Of a DNA stretch of 64,000 nucleotides, positions 1 to 11,048 are shown piece after piece. The translations under genes and the position numbers were made by a program. The notes below the pieces were generated by a model. The model saw nothing but the letters and a program-made list of their open reading frames with translations, had not been told where the DNA came from and did no database searches. Source of the DNA: Salvia splendens (lineage: Eukaryota; Streptophyta; Magnoliopsida; Lamiales; Lamiaceae); the NCBI RefSeq assembly GCF_004379255.2, contig NC_056053.1, positions 21,014,188 to 21,078,187 on the forward strand, written 5' to 3'. Within the stretch, counting starts at the first letter, position 1; each line of letters begins with the position of its first letter.

Positions 1-665
1 CTCTCATTTGGTTAAGCCCTCCATTGCACGAAACGATCATGTAACCGTTGTTTTTATAGAGCCATGAATTGGAAACATAATTCAGCACAATCATCTACAA
101 CTGCAAATTTCAACCAAGCACATAAATGCTTAATCAAGACTAGAACAAGGCAATCATGCTAGAACACAAACTCATACATCGAGCTCAGCTCCGAATAACA
201 GCATTCACATAGTAACTACAAATCCTCCTCAGTCACCACACAGCTTAACATGAAGATAAATGCCTAATAAGAGTGAAGAAGATCATCAAACGAGGCAATC
301 ATGCTAGGAACACAAACTCAAACATCGATTTCCAGCTGCGAATAAAAGCATCAACATATCCAATAATAAACCATACAGACATCTTACTATCATCAACATC
401 TTTAACTAAAAAGGCAAATAAATCCAATCTTCATCATCTCTAATCAATCACCACACAGCTTAATGTGAAGATAAGGGAGTAAAGGCTCACTTTTAGGTGG
501 GAGAGGCGATGAGTGAAGGCCGAATGCAGGCTCGGGTTCGTGAAAGAAGCAAGAGGGCCAGCTTTTGAAGAAGCGAGGCCCCCAAGTTTCACTCAGTGCA
601 GTCAACTGAAGTGCACAAGTCCACAACAAAACCATGGTGGTTGCTCTGATCATCCATAGCTTCAT
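1..665 (-). CDS. O-fucosyltransferase family protein, 5' portion (partial, runs off left edge)
   Basis: Exon 1 reads from the ATG at 665 down to about 492. It starts MKLWMIRATT, continues through a hydrophobic segment (VLLWTCALQL, residues about 12-21) typical of a type II Golgi anchor, then ETWGPRFFKSWPSCF. It ends LPPK at a GTGAGC donor. A second coding block at about 94-1 encodes YKNNGYMIVSCNGGLNQMR, the conserved start of the plant GDP-fucose O-fucosyltransferase-like domain (family with RRT1-type rhamnogalacturonan I rhamnosyltransferases and MSR proteins). The rest of the enzyme lies outside the window. Exon 1 and exon 2 join in the expected family order. Oddity: no AG lies immediately before the expected start of exon 2; the nearest in-frame acceptor (TAG at 97-95) would add about 16 unfamiliar residues. 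Family members act on cell-wall glycans in the Golgi. Family is confident; exact substrate and the exon 2 boundary are not. Confidence 0.75.
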
Positions 666-1760
666 TCTCGATCCAGAATTCCTCGGCTTATCCCCTCCAA
701 ACGCCGCCGTTTTGTGCCCCCATTATTTCACAACCACCCCATAAAAATCTCTTCAATCCATAAAAATTGAACCTGAGATTTTTCCCCATAGGAAAATGCA
801 AAAGTTGGTTTGAGTTTGCAATATGATTAGAGAAATTTTATACACCAAAAATAAGATTTAGTATATGATTAGAGATGATCTAAGTATACAACCGGCGTTG
901 AGCATGCGAATCTCATGCTATAAGAAATGGTCCCGATAGAAATAATATCTAAATGAAAGTTTGTTCTCATTTGGCTCAGTCTATCCACTGGGATACAATT
1001 ATTCGTTGAATTTTGTATGTGTTGAGCCAAACAACCATGAAGAAGTATATCATACGTATGTCTTTTTTTTTTTACTCAAGAACGTTGGTCCTATTATTGG
1101 CTATATGTGCCCTAGTTTTAAATATATTTTGTTTTTGATATGGTAGGCAAAATAATTCAATGTCCTATACTTTGTTTTTTTTTTATTTAATAATTTATGA
1201 ATAACAACTTAATTGAAGGGCTTAGATGGGCTCCAGTGGTCTGATACGTCAAGATCACAAAACACTGCTCTTTTGAGAAGACAGAATTTACGATTGGTAA
1301 CTGGATTGCATCTTGATGCCTATCTTCATAACAAAACACTGCTCTTTTCAGAACCTCAAAACTATGATCATCTCGTCCCCATTACCTGCTTGGCTTCAGG
1401 CCATCCTTTCGCATTTTCCTGTGAGATTAGGCCACTCCATCAATTGAATGAATCTACCAACAAGATGAGCAAGAGGACCACCATTCAAGAAAATCATATA
1501 GTTACTCTGATGATCTATAATTTACACGACATGTCCCATCATCTTACGTGTAAGTTGTTTTAATTAGTCGTGACAATTTCAGACCTGGAGAAAATGAACT
1601 TATAGAAGAGCAAATGTAAATTACAGAAATTTAAAGCAGTAGAAGTTCCATATCAACATGAAGGCTTATTGAGGAAAAAAATTAATATTTTGGTGTCTTA
1701 AAATGAAGTATAGGAACAAGTCACACTAATGCTACATTTCACTTACCAAGCTATATCCAG
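666..1760. other. Intergenic stretch, no gene recognised
   Basis: AT-rich DNA between two genes on the minus strand. It must contain the promoter and 5' UTR of the O-fucosyltransferase gene (right of 665) and the 3' UTR of the BSD gene (left of 1761). An 18-bp direct repeat, ACAAAACACTGCTCTTTT, occurs at 1257 and 1331. A 116-codon plus-strand frame at 1213-1563 has no recognisable domain and I do not call it a gene. Confidence 0.4.
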
Positions 1761-4700
1761 TCAAAAATCATCATCAAAGCCATCGTCTCCATCATCTGAT
1801 AAAATCGTGCAAGTAATTAGGCAAGCCACCATTGAGCACAGTATAAAAGCATGAGTTCAGATCAATTCAAAAAAGATTATATGTGGAAAGTGAAAGAATT
1901 ATAAAGACCTAACCAAGTTCATCTTTGTTTACATAATAAAACTCACAAAAAACAAAAGCCTGTGAGAATGGCATGCTTATTGCTTGAAAACCAAGCATGA
2001 CGTGTGATGATACTATAAATATCCCATGCTTGATTTGTCTAGTAGTTAGGGATGGAAGAGCACTAGAACAGAATATCATTTCTGAATTTTGAATTAAGTA
2101 GGGTTTAGACATATGACTTCATGCCATTACATAAATAATATGATGCACGCAACAATTTGTACTCAGTGAAATGATTCCAAAAGCATTCTAAGCAGATACA
2201 AGCTTGCTTTTTCATTTATTAACATGCACTAATTCGATGGGAATGTTGCATAGCACAATAAATGGGAACATTTCTTGAGTGCCTTGTCATTTGATACATT
2301 CAAGGAGACATCTTAACCAAATTAGGATACACAAAGTTTGACAAGAAAGTGTTAATTTGAAAGTAGCTACAACAACTGAAGAGCAAAGGATAGTGAATGA
2401 AGCATTCAATAAAGAAAACAATGCAGATAAAACTTCCACAATGATTAATTTATGTACCTTGACCATCATCACCATCCTCAAGGTCTCCAAGAAGAAATGC
2501 ATCTAAATCTTGCTCATAAGCTTTTTTCTCTGTATGATTGCTTTTGGGTTTTGTAATCTCATCTGCTTTCTCAGGAGATGTTTCACCTGATGAAACTTCC
2601 TTCACTTCAGTATCTTTCACCTTTTCAACGGTTTTATTCTTTACATCATCCATGTAGCGTAATTCATATCTGCCATAGACTTGTATGTTAGAAGTACTCA
2701 AGTAAAAAAAACCATTGCCACACAGCACACAGGCAACCATATGTTAGGCACAGAGTAGAGAGAACATATTTTCGTGCATCGGCAGACAGATCTCTTTGTT
2801 TGAGCATTTTGGTGGGGAGAGAGAGATATAGTATTTTCTTGCTTGGCACATATCAGTATAGCTAGGCACTTTGAATTTTATCAGTTTGTCATTCGGTTGG
2901 TCAAAAGGAAATATCCATCCTTATTACTTGAGTAAGCAAGCTTCAAATTTAAAGTCCAAGGGAATATCCATCCACATTTCATTTAATAGGTTAAAACATT
3001 CACCTATAAAAACAGAGATTTTTTCAAGGAAAAAAAATGAATTAATAGAGTTTTCATCTACATTACTTGAGTAAGCAAGTTTCAAATCATCTTCATTTTA
3101 AAACATAAACAATATGCAAGATTGCAGAGTTCCAAATTTTCTAACTCCTATGACATGAAGAAACAAAGTGAACTCATACTAACTTATATCTATCTGAAAA
3201 ACAAAGATGCTGAAAGGAGAAAGGTCTGAAATTTCTAATTAGCTGTTTTATCACAAGTGTTATACTGTATGAAATGGGTTTAGTGTGATAAAGAAATCAG
3301 AAGATAACCAGTTTCTCACAATTCAAGCAAAAACTTTACACGGTATTATAATACTGATTCAACATAGTTTGAAGATAACACAAGAGAGCAAGACAGTGAT
3401 CTTAATTCAAACAACTACCTAAGAGATTCACCTAAAAATCCAAATGAGCCTCTCCGAATTGATAAATACTTACGGAGCAACATGGCTCTTAACTAGAATG
3501 AAGTAGATTCTCCAGAATTTCCTTTCTTTCATCACTCGCGGGCACAGCTGATACCTTAGCTTTGAAACTTCCTGAAAATTGTAAAAGAATACAAACTTCT
3601 TGTTTACTATTGAAGACTTTCAAAATATTGAAAACTCTTCCAAAATTAAATGTGAAGCCGCTGGTTGATATCGGAACACATCACACATTATCTACATGTA
3701 CATAAATGGGAGATCATTTCAATCCTATTATACCACCTAAAAATTAGTAAAAGTAATGTGATTGATTCACAACATCCATCTAATATGCAAAGAGGTATAC
3801 CATTATTTCCAACAGTAAATGTATAAAGTAACTAGCTTACGGATGTTTTCCATCCATGATGTGTAGCATCATAAGTGGGATTTAGCTGACACACCAGCAC
3901 TGTTGCACATCACAGCCTCCAGAAATGTAAAATTAAGAAACAACCTAAAATAAATGGTACTGTTATGCAATCAATGAAAATTAAAAGGCCAATATGTTGG
4001 GGTGAGTGATCTATAAGAAGCAGCAAGACCTACTCTGATATCTTAAGAGTCCTAAGTGCAGTTTGCATTAATCTGGAATCACTATGCTATATATTGATAT
4101 CTTCAATAAAAAATATGTCAGTGTTAAATAATATTATCACATCCTTGATACCAGAACTTGCTTAAGTCAGTATTCAAATTCACATTCTAACCTTCACAGT
4201 TAATAGAACAAGCTTCGCATGCTTTTCTTGCCACTCAGTAAGGTCCTGTCGGATATTTGAAACCATAGGAACCTCAGATTCCCCTGAGTCATCTGTAGAC
4301 CAGAAATGCTGGTTGACATTAGATTTTTCATCAAAATTTGAAAAACATGATACAAACTTTGAAATTAGTTTTATATTCGGGAATCAACTAGCTCAAACTT
4401 AACTATGTCCTGATAATAATAGTATTGCATTTACAAAATACTTACATAAAACACCTGAACATGATACTTTAAAAGGATCCTAGTAATAACTTGCACGAGG
4501 AATGGAACAGCATATCCAAGCAAAGACAATGCCAACATTGCATAAACTTGCATAATTTTGCCTAATTCTAATGCTGGAGAGTAAGGCACCTTATTTAGTT
4601 CCAAATTTTGGCCGTCCTATTGTGGTAGCCTCTGTTGGCATTCACAAGTCTTCCCTGAAACCCCTAGTAACTAAGGTAAACAACATAGAAAAAAGCACCT

Positions 4701-5709
4701 ATTTCTGTACCGCTTCCAGGGGTGAAGAAAAAAAGGGATGTTTTGTCAATAGGATACAATAATCTGAGGGATGATGACACTTTTTGATTGTTCACTAGCC
4801 TAGTTTCTAGGTCCAGAAATGAGAAGAAAATCTCCTTATTGTTTACCGATATTAACAATTGAACATGCATATTTTAGTGTAACGCCTATATTATGGATAT
4901 CAATACAGGTACTACAATTTCTACACTAACGAGCTAGCCTCCTCACGAATCTCTTCAGAGTGCCATAGTGTTTCCTACATTTTGAGCAAGATAGAATCCT
5001 AAGCATCCCATGTATCAATTCAATCTCAAAAAAAGCCAAACGCACTACCTACAAACAACTAATCGTATCTCTAATCCCTATATAACTGATTAGCCTCAGT
5101 AATGTCGTGGAAAGAAGCTACCAATTGTTCCACTGCCTCAGTTCACAAATCTAATCAGAATTCATCAAAAACAGTAGACTAAAGAGACAGGCAGATCGAG
5201 CAGCAATATAACAAATCAAAGCGTGAAATAATATATCATGCACACAGTTTTGATCAGAAACAAGTAGCAATAGTACATTAGAGTCCAACACCTTCTAGCG
5301 GGAAATCCTGGAAGGTGTTAATGGTAATTTCCTTGACAAAGTGCCTCAGCTCATCAGTGACCCCATACTTTTCGAGATCGGCGTCGTCGTCAATGCGGGG
5401 CTTGGAGTCAACGAGATTGGTAATGGCGGCGGCGGCGGGCGGAATCTGAGCAGTGATATGATCGGCGAGCTCCTTGGATCTCTTGGAGGCCTCGGAGACG
5501 ACGTCGGAGAGGTTGGCAACGGTGACGGGGGGAATCTGAGCGGTGATCTGATCGGCGCGCTTGAGAGCCTCGGCGGCGAGCTCCTTGGAGCGCTTGGATG
5601 CCTCGGAGACGACTTCGGAGATGTTGGCGGCGGCGATGGACTGCCTGAGCTCGTGAGATTTCTTGGCCGCTTCCTCGGCGAAGGAGCGAGCTCGGTTCCA
5701 GATGTCCAT
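1761..5709 (-). CDS. BSD domain-containing protein, five exons, 287 aa
   Basis: Exons, all with GT-AG borders and compatible phases: 5709-5292, 4292-4192, 3571-3474, 2669-2458, 1795-1761 (TGA at 1763-1761). The 864 nt encode 287 residues. The N-terminus (MDIWNRARSFAEEAAKKS) and two helical repeats (SEASKRSKELA, around residues 38 and 69) look amphipathic and coiled-coil-like. The middle contains YGVTDELRHFVKEIT, then SNIRQDLTEWQEKHAKLVL, then PRVMKERKFWRIYFILV, with the FW..YF core that defines the BSD fold (about residues 115-205). The C-terminus is acidic (DGDDGFDDDF). BSD domains occur in TFIIH p62, synapse-associated proteins and DOS2-like proteins. The plant members with this architecture are uncharacterised to my knowledge, so no biochemical role is claimed. 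Start choice: the first ATG matches the family's usual N-terminus. Confidence 0.9.
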
Positions 5710-5756
5710 GGACGATCGGGATTGCCGAAAACGAGAGTGGATCTAGTGATTTAGTA

Positions 5757-5976
5757 CTTCCTCCATCCCATGTTAATTGCGTAAATGAGTTTGGTTTTTT
5801 AATATAATTAAATTAGAATTTTAAGTGTAATAAAACATTACTTAGTAAAGAAACTCTTAACTTAAACTAATATATTAATTAAATACATTAATTCTAACTT
5901 AAAAAAACTATAAATAATGTAAGGAATTTGTGACGAGCCGAAAAGCAACCGGACAAATAACATGGGACGAATGGAG
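5757..5976. mobile_element. Stowaway-type MITE
   Basis: 220-bp element flanked by TA on both sides. The termini are CTTCCTCCATCCCATGTTA and its inverted counterpart ending CATGGGACGAATGGAG. The CTCC(A/C)TCCCA signature is typical of plant Stowaway MITEs mobilised by Tc1/mariner transposases. It ends 47 bp upstream of the BSD gene start codon, so it lies in that gene's promoter or 5' UTR. Confidence 0.8.
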
Positions 5977-6705
5977 TATGCTTATAATTTGGGCGTCGGA
6001 TTTTTGGAATTTGGATTGTGGAAGTGTACTACGTTATGCTCTTAAGTTGGGTCATAATTGTTTTAGTTAGTTTTGGATAACTTATTCAAATTAAATTTTC
6101 ATTTAGGCCATTCATGCACCAAAATCTTACTTCGTATTTTACTGTGGAAAACTTCTCTAATTATAATGTATATAAAACTCATTTTTATAGGAAGAAACAG
6201 CACCAGATATGAATAATACTAACAATAATGGAGGGAAATGATCAAAATATAACTAATATTATGTGCATGGCTAGATAATAAATCTCAACCATTAGATCAA
6301 AACGATCTAGTTCACTATATGGGTGTTTTAGTTCACAATATGAATTTGAAAACAAGGAGTGAACCAAAACATCATATTTACTCTGTGAAGGATTTTGTTT
6401 ATTGTAATGGTGTTTTGGTTCACTCATTCGTGTAATGAAACTAAATCACTCTTATAGTGAACTAAATCGCTCTTATAGTGAACTAAATTCGTGTTATCTA
6501 GTTATGCATTTAAGTAGTGGTTTTCCTAGATCACTACTCATACTACAGCTATTGCAAATTTTTTGTGAGACATATGCTAAAGAATTGGGTAAATTTTGTG
6601 TTAAGTATTAATGGTTAGAGTAAAATTACTTTTTGATATGGCAAGGTATTGATAAAATGCAAACTTTAAATATTGTACAAACTCCAAACAATAATCGGTA
6701 CCGTT

Positions 6706-6845
6706 AGAAAATGTCAACAGATGATAAAATAACAACAACAAAAAATGTCAACACAGTTTTAACACGATATCAACACAATATCAACTGTCGACACTGTATT
6801 GACATTTTTTTTTACTATTATTTGTTCATATGTTGATATTTCTTA
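6706..6845. repeat. Imperfect inverted repeat (foldback)
   Basis: The left arm around AAAATGTCAACAGATGA...AATGTCAACACAG is matched on the opposite strand by the right arm ending TATTGACATTTTTTTT...CATATGTTGATATTT. The arms are about 50 bp with a short centre. This could be a small MITE; no clear TSD was found. Confidence 0.4.
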
Positions 6846-7289
6846 CAGTCCAGACTCTAGATCATTATTTGAATTTTGTATAATATTTACCGTTTGAATT
6901 TAAAGTATTATATATACTCATTATTCATAAATGCATAAATGGTTGGAGATAGTTGGAATTAACTTACTTTTGAATGTTTGGAACAGCTGCTGACTGCTGC
7001 CGTGCATGAAGCTACAACAGGTATCCAAACCCAAATTGATCTAATCCTTTCATTTTTGACATGTAATCACACCAATTTTTGACATGTAATTCAAAAATAT
7101 TTAGTGATAGTTGACCATACGTATATTAAATAAACCTTTTGACTTTGAAGTATTCATTTTACAATCGAGCCTATGCCTCATCATATTCATATACCATTCA
7201 CCAATAAGAACTTCAATATTTATATGGGTCAATTTTCTCTCTAGCGTAAAAAAACAAAAAAAAATGATTATTACTATTCATCAATACCC

Positions 7290-7347
7290 TATGATCATAG
7301 TATATATATATATATATATCTATATATATATATATATTATGATCATA
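7290..7347. repeat. TA microsatellite inside a perfect ATGATCAT hairpin
   Basis: ATGATCATAG at 7291 is followed by (TA)n, a single C, (TA)n again, and ends TTATGATCAT. The tract is self-complementary over its whole length. Confidence 0.7.
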
Positions 7348-8129
7348 AATTGAAATATAAAGAAGGTAAATAAGTTGGTCGAGAATTATTCCATCATATC
7401 TACAGAAACTAAATCAACACAACACCCACTGTAAGTCTGTAAACATATGAAAAGAATTAACGCAAATAACGAAATTGTGAAATATAGTCGTACTCAGCAA
7501 ACACAAGACTCTCTGCTTTCAATACTAATTTTTGAAATATTCCAGTTCCTAACTTTTAGTTGAAAATTAGACAGACAAATTTTCAAATGTACTTAATTTT
7601 GGTTTTTCCGAAAATGTCATTGAGCATATAATTAAATTTGGACTAGAGGTGTGCATTATTAAGCAATGGGCAGTGTGAAAGGGTTGAAATGGATCGATAT
7701 ATAGGCACGGAAAATCTATATATAGGCCTTTAAATTATGGACGGGGCAGGCACTGCAGTTATGGCTATAAATCCAAACTGCTAAAATTGATCTGTTATAA
7801 TGTTATACACTATTTCTGAGTCTATATTCCCACATCCATTGATTTTGATTTTCGAATTTTAATTACCAATTTTTTATTCAAACGGCTAAGGTCTCATTTT
7901 AAATTACTCCTATGTTTTTTTTATTTTCTTTAACAGCCTTTGGCACTTGGCAATGGACAATTCACCCTTTCTCATTTTCATTTCCTTCCTTTTATTTAGT
8001 TTTTTCACTTATAAATTTTACACATATGAAAATTTGTATATTATCATATCGAAATCTTTCATATCGTACTGAAAATCATGCTACCATACTAAACATTGGA
8101 TTTTTTTGATATTTTTAATACAATAAATA

Positions 8130-8346
8130 CTCCCGTAGTCCCAACTAAGTTGTGACAAAAATTTTGGACACGGATATTAAGAAATTATGTTGAATGAATA
8201 TGCGAGATAAGACAAAGTACAGTAGGTAATAAAATAAAATAGAAGTAATTAGATGTTTTATTTTTGTCAAAAAATAAAATTACTCAACTTAATTGGGACA
8301 TCCCAAATTGAAATACGACTCAACTTAGTTGGAACGGAAAGAATAG
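8130..8346. mobile_element. Stowaway-type MITE
   Basis: 217-bp element bounded by TA. The left end CTCCCGTAGTCCCAACTAAG is inverted at the right end (CTTAGTTGGAACGG...GAATAG). The internal sequence is AT-rich and non-coding. It lies about 570 bp upstream of the Dof start codon. Confidence 0.7.
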
Positions 8347-8916
8347 TATATTGATATTTCGGCATTTTTTTTCCTAAACCTAATTTTCACTAATATCTTA
8401 AAAAATATACAACAATTTAATAAACAAAATAATTATAAACTGTGCTAATTTATAAGTACTACTTACAACTTATCTAGATTTATCTTTATTCTTAACACTA
8501 TCACCATGTACTCCTTTGTCACTATTACTTGTCAGAATTTTGTTTTCTCGGATGTCTCTAAATACTTATCATATTTATTTTTATTATTTTTTATAATGGA
8601 CCATAAAATGCATTAACTTTTTTTACAAACTTTCCCCTATATTTTATAAATAAACTCGAACCAGATCAATTTGTGATAATTAATGCCTGAGCGTGGTTTT
8701 TTTTTTCCTGAAACTGAAATTCAACAATATTTTAATTAGTTAATGTTTGGAAGGGTATAACCGTCAGTTGAGGTCGTCACTAAAATATTGGGATTAGAAT
8801 ATTTGCTGGGATATTTGTTTGGAGAGGAGAGAGCGATTCACATCTCAACACTGAGCAGTTCCCAAATGCCCGAAAATTAGGCGCTCGTTAACCTAGAGCC
8901 GGCGAAATCGCCGAGG
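8347..8916 (+). promoter_or_regulatory. Upstream region of the Dof gene
   Basis: AT-rich DNA, with composition turning GC-rich about 100 bp before the ATG at 8917. GAGAGGAGAGAG at about 8821 resembles a plant GA/CT-rich 5' UTR. No specific binding site is claimed. Confidence 0.35.
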
Positions 8917-9711
8917 ATGCACGGCATTGGAGAAGCAAGCGGCGCCGGAAAGTTAATCGCCGCCGGCGATCGGCGCCTGCGGCCTCTCCATCACCAGATC
9001 CTCAACTGCCCCCGCTGCGATTCGCTCAACACCAAATTCTGCTACTATAACAACTACAACCTCTCGCAGCCGCGCCACTTCTGCAAGAGCTGCCGCCGCT
9101 ACTGGACCAAAGGCGGCGTCCTCCGTAACGTCCCCGTCGGCGGCAGCTGCCGCAAAACCAAGCGCTCCAAGCCTCGTACCGACGACGCGCCGCCGCCAGA
9201 GACAAAATCCACCTCTCAAACCTCCTCCACCTGCCATTCCTCAACCCTAACCACCGCTCCTCCTCCTACATCCGTCGCCGCTACGCCGATCAATTCGACG
9301 CCGGATTCCGCTCTCATGTACAATTTCGCCGACGCTAGTTTCTCCAACGCGAATCCGAGCCTCGATCAGCACCTGCCAGTGGTTGACGATAGTCCAACGC
9401 CGGCAGGTCAGATCTTCGCGGCGGAAGTAGGGAGCTTCACGGAGCTGATGACGTCACCGGAGGAATTGATGATCGTGAAGACGAGGTCGTACACGCGGGA
9501 GCAATCGGCGACCGTGGATGAGTTGAAGGTAGAAGATGATAATGATAATTGTACGGAGGGGCTAGCGGCCGCGGCGGCGGCGCTGGAGTGGGGAAGCAGT
9601 GGCGACGACGGAGATCAAGGGCTGTTTGATCTAACGGCTGGCGTGGATCCTGCTTACTGGAGTCAATCTGATTGGACTGACAATGACCAATCCCTAAATT
9701 ATCTACGCTAG
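8917..9711 (+). CDS. DOF5.4: Dof zinc-finger transcription factor, OBP4/Dof5.4-like
   Basis: Intronless 264-aa protein. One Dof finger spans residues 29-85, with CX2CX21CX2C cysteines C31, C34, C56 and C59 and the signature [17 protein letters not shown] followed by the basic tail CRKTKRSK. Dof proteins are plant-specific nuclear factors that bind AAAG cores. The family is large, so the C-terminus decides the orthology: residues from about 222 (LEWGSSGDD, then GLFDLT, then AYWSQSDW) match the end of Arabidopsis OBP4/Dof5.4 as I remember it. OBP4 is reported to restrain cell growth and expansion. Between finger and tail lies a Ser/Thr/Pro-rich linker and an acidic stretch (VEDDNDN). Oddity: the finger ends VGGSC where most relatives have VGGGC. 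The coding region is strongly GC-rich compared with its surroundings. Position next to FUL, CstF50 and PNM1 supports the call. Confidence 0.93.
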   Translation: MHGIGEASGAGKLIAAGDRRLRPLHHQILNCPRCDSLNTKFCYYNNYNLSQPRHFCKSCRRYWTKGGVLRNVPVGGSCRKTKRSKPRTDDAPPPETKSTSQTSSTCHSSTLTTAPPPTSVAATPINSTPDSALMYNFADASFSNANPSLDQHLPVVDDSPTPAGQIFAAEVGSFTELMTSPEELMIVKTRSYTREQSATVDELKVEDDNDNCTEGLAAAAAALEWGSSGDDGDQGLFDLTAGVDPAYWSQSDWTDNDQSLNYLR

Positions 9712-9749
9712 TTTAATCACACCTTTAACTAATTATAATAGTAATATTA

Positions 9750-10001
9750 CTACCTCCGTCCCCCAAAATTCGTCCCGGTTTGACCGGGCACGGGTTTTAA
9801 GGAATGTAATGGAAAGTGGATTAAAAAAGTTAGTGGAATGTGGGCTTGACTTTTATATATTAGTTTTATAATAAAATGTGAGTAGGAATGAGTTAGTGGA
9901 ATGTGGGGTCCACTACCAAAAATGGTAAAAGTGAAATGGGACAAATTTTGGGGGACGGACGAAAAAGGAAAGTTGGGACAAATTTTCAGGGACGGAGGGA
10001 G
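9750..10001. mobile_element. Stowaway-type MITE in the Dof 3' flank
   Basis: 252-bp element with TA on both sides. The left end is CTACCTCCGTCCCCCAAAAT and the right end GGACAAATTTTCAGGGACGG then AGGGAG. The terminal inverted repeats are long, and a partial second copy of the right repeat precedes it. It starts 38 bp after the Dof stop codon, so it probably lies in the 3' UTR or polyadenylation region. Confidence 0.8.
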
Positions 10002-10530
10002 TATTATTTTGTTTCACTACACTAAAATATTCATAAATATCTGATATTGTAGAAAATCGCAAGTGGCCTTTCTGTTTTTGAAGAAACGCACTTAGTTTGA
10101 ACTTTGAGTATATGTTCTTATTTTTTCTCTTACGTTTTTGGTTATGAATTGTATACATACAATTCTCTTTCTGTTTTGTATGTGTGTGTTGAATATCATT
10201 ATTGGGTACTTTTAAATAAATGCCTGACTAAATTAGCAATGTAGGCGGTCAAAGCCAACTCCCCTACTTGCATTATTACAAACCTCATTACTTTGATTGT
10301 TGATTATAAATTCATTAAACAGAAACGTGATTGCTAACCGTTTTAATAAAAGAACTATGTAGGTTGGCGGTTGTATGGTATCGGCCCCTCCCGCTAAAAA
10401 AAGAGGAGTGAAAAACAAAACAAAACAAAATAAAATCATAATTATAAATTGATGTGACAAACTAAAACAATGTACAGTTATTTTTAGTTTAATAGACATT
10501 TCGAATAAGCTATAAACCAAATTAATAATA
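10002..10530. other. AT-rich intergenic stretch, nothing recognised
   Basis: Between two MITEs downstream of the Dof gene. No protein, RNA or repeat is recognised on either strand. Confidence 0.4.
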
Positions 10531-10791
10531 CTTCTTCCGTCCCATAAAAATATGAGCAATGGATATAACACGTGAATTAAGACAAAATTGTTAAAGTAAG
10601 AGAGATACAGTGAGGATATAGTAAAGTAAAAGAGATGAGGAAAATTGGTAAAATAGTTAAAGTAGTGTTAGTGGATAGCGGGGGCATAAATTATTAAATT
10701 GATACGTATAACTTTCCAAAAATGGAATGCACATATTTTTGTAGGACGGATGAAAATGAAAAATACGTATATTTTTATGGGACCAAGGGAG
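10531..10791. mobile_element. Stowaway-type MITE
   Basis: 261-bp element with TA borders. CTTCTTCCGTCCCATAAAAA at the left is inverted as ATTTTTATGGGACCAAGGGA at the right. Non-coding. Confidence 0.8.
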
Positions 10792-11048
10792 TATGTGATA
10801 TTATTTTTAAATTATAATATATCAAATAACTCTATACAACTAAATAGTATATTTCCCGTCCTATTAAAAAAATAAACTCTTTTTTTATCCGTCCCACAAA
10901 AATAAAAAATTTATATTTAAGGAATTTTTTTTATCACTAATGAGTCATTGATACACTTTTTTCCCTTTGATACACTTTTTTTCCTTCTTCTTTTTTTCTT
11001 ATTTTGTCAATTTTACATTAAGAATTTGTGTTATTTTAAAAATTTATA

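Larger units (their letters stand above)
5977..8129. other. AT-rich intergenic stretch with simple repeats
   Basis: No coding frame is recognisable. At about 6438-6485 a 21-bp unit (ACTAAATCRCTCTTATAGTGA) is repeated a little over twice. The stretch also contains a foldback at 6706-6845 and an AT palindrome at 7290-7347, listed separately. Confidence 0.4.

Noticed and set aside
1213..1563. 116-codon plus-strand frame
   Set aside because: No domain, no splice context and a short internal direct repeat; likely chance.
5341..5754. 137-codon plus-strand frame rich in Gly and Leu
   Set aside because: It is the exact antisense of BSD exon 1; the minus strand has domain homology and correct splice sites.
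8953..9244. Two minus-strand frames over the Dof gene
   Set aside because: Shadow frames of the GC-rich Dof coding sequence; no domain.
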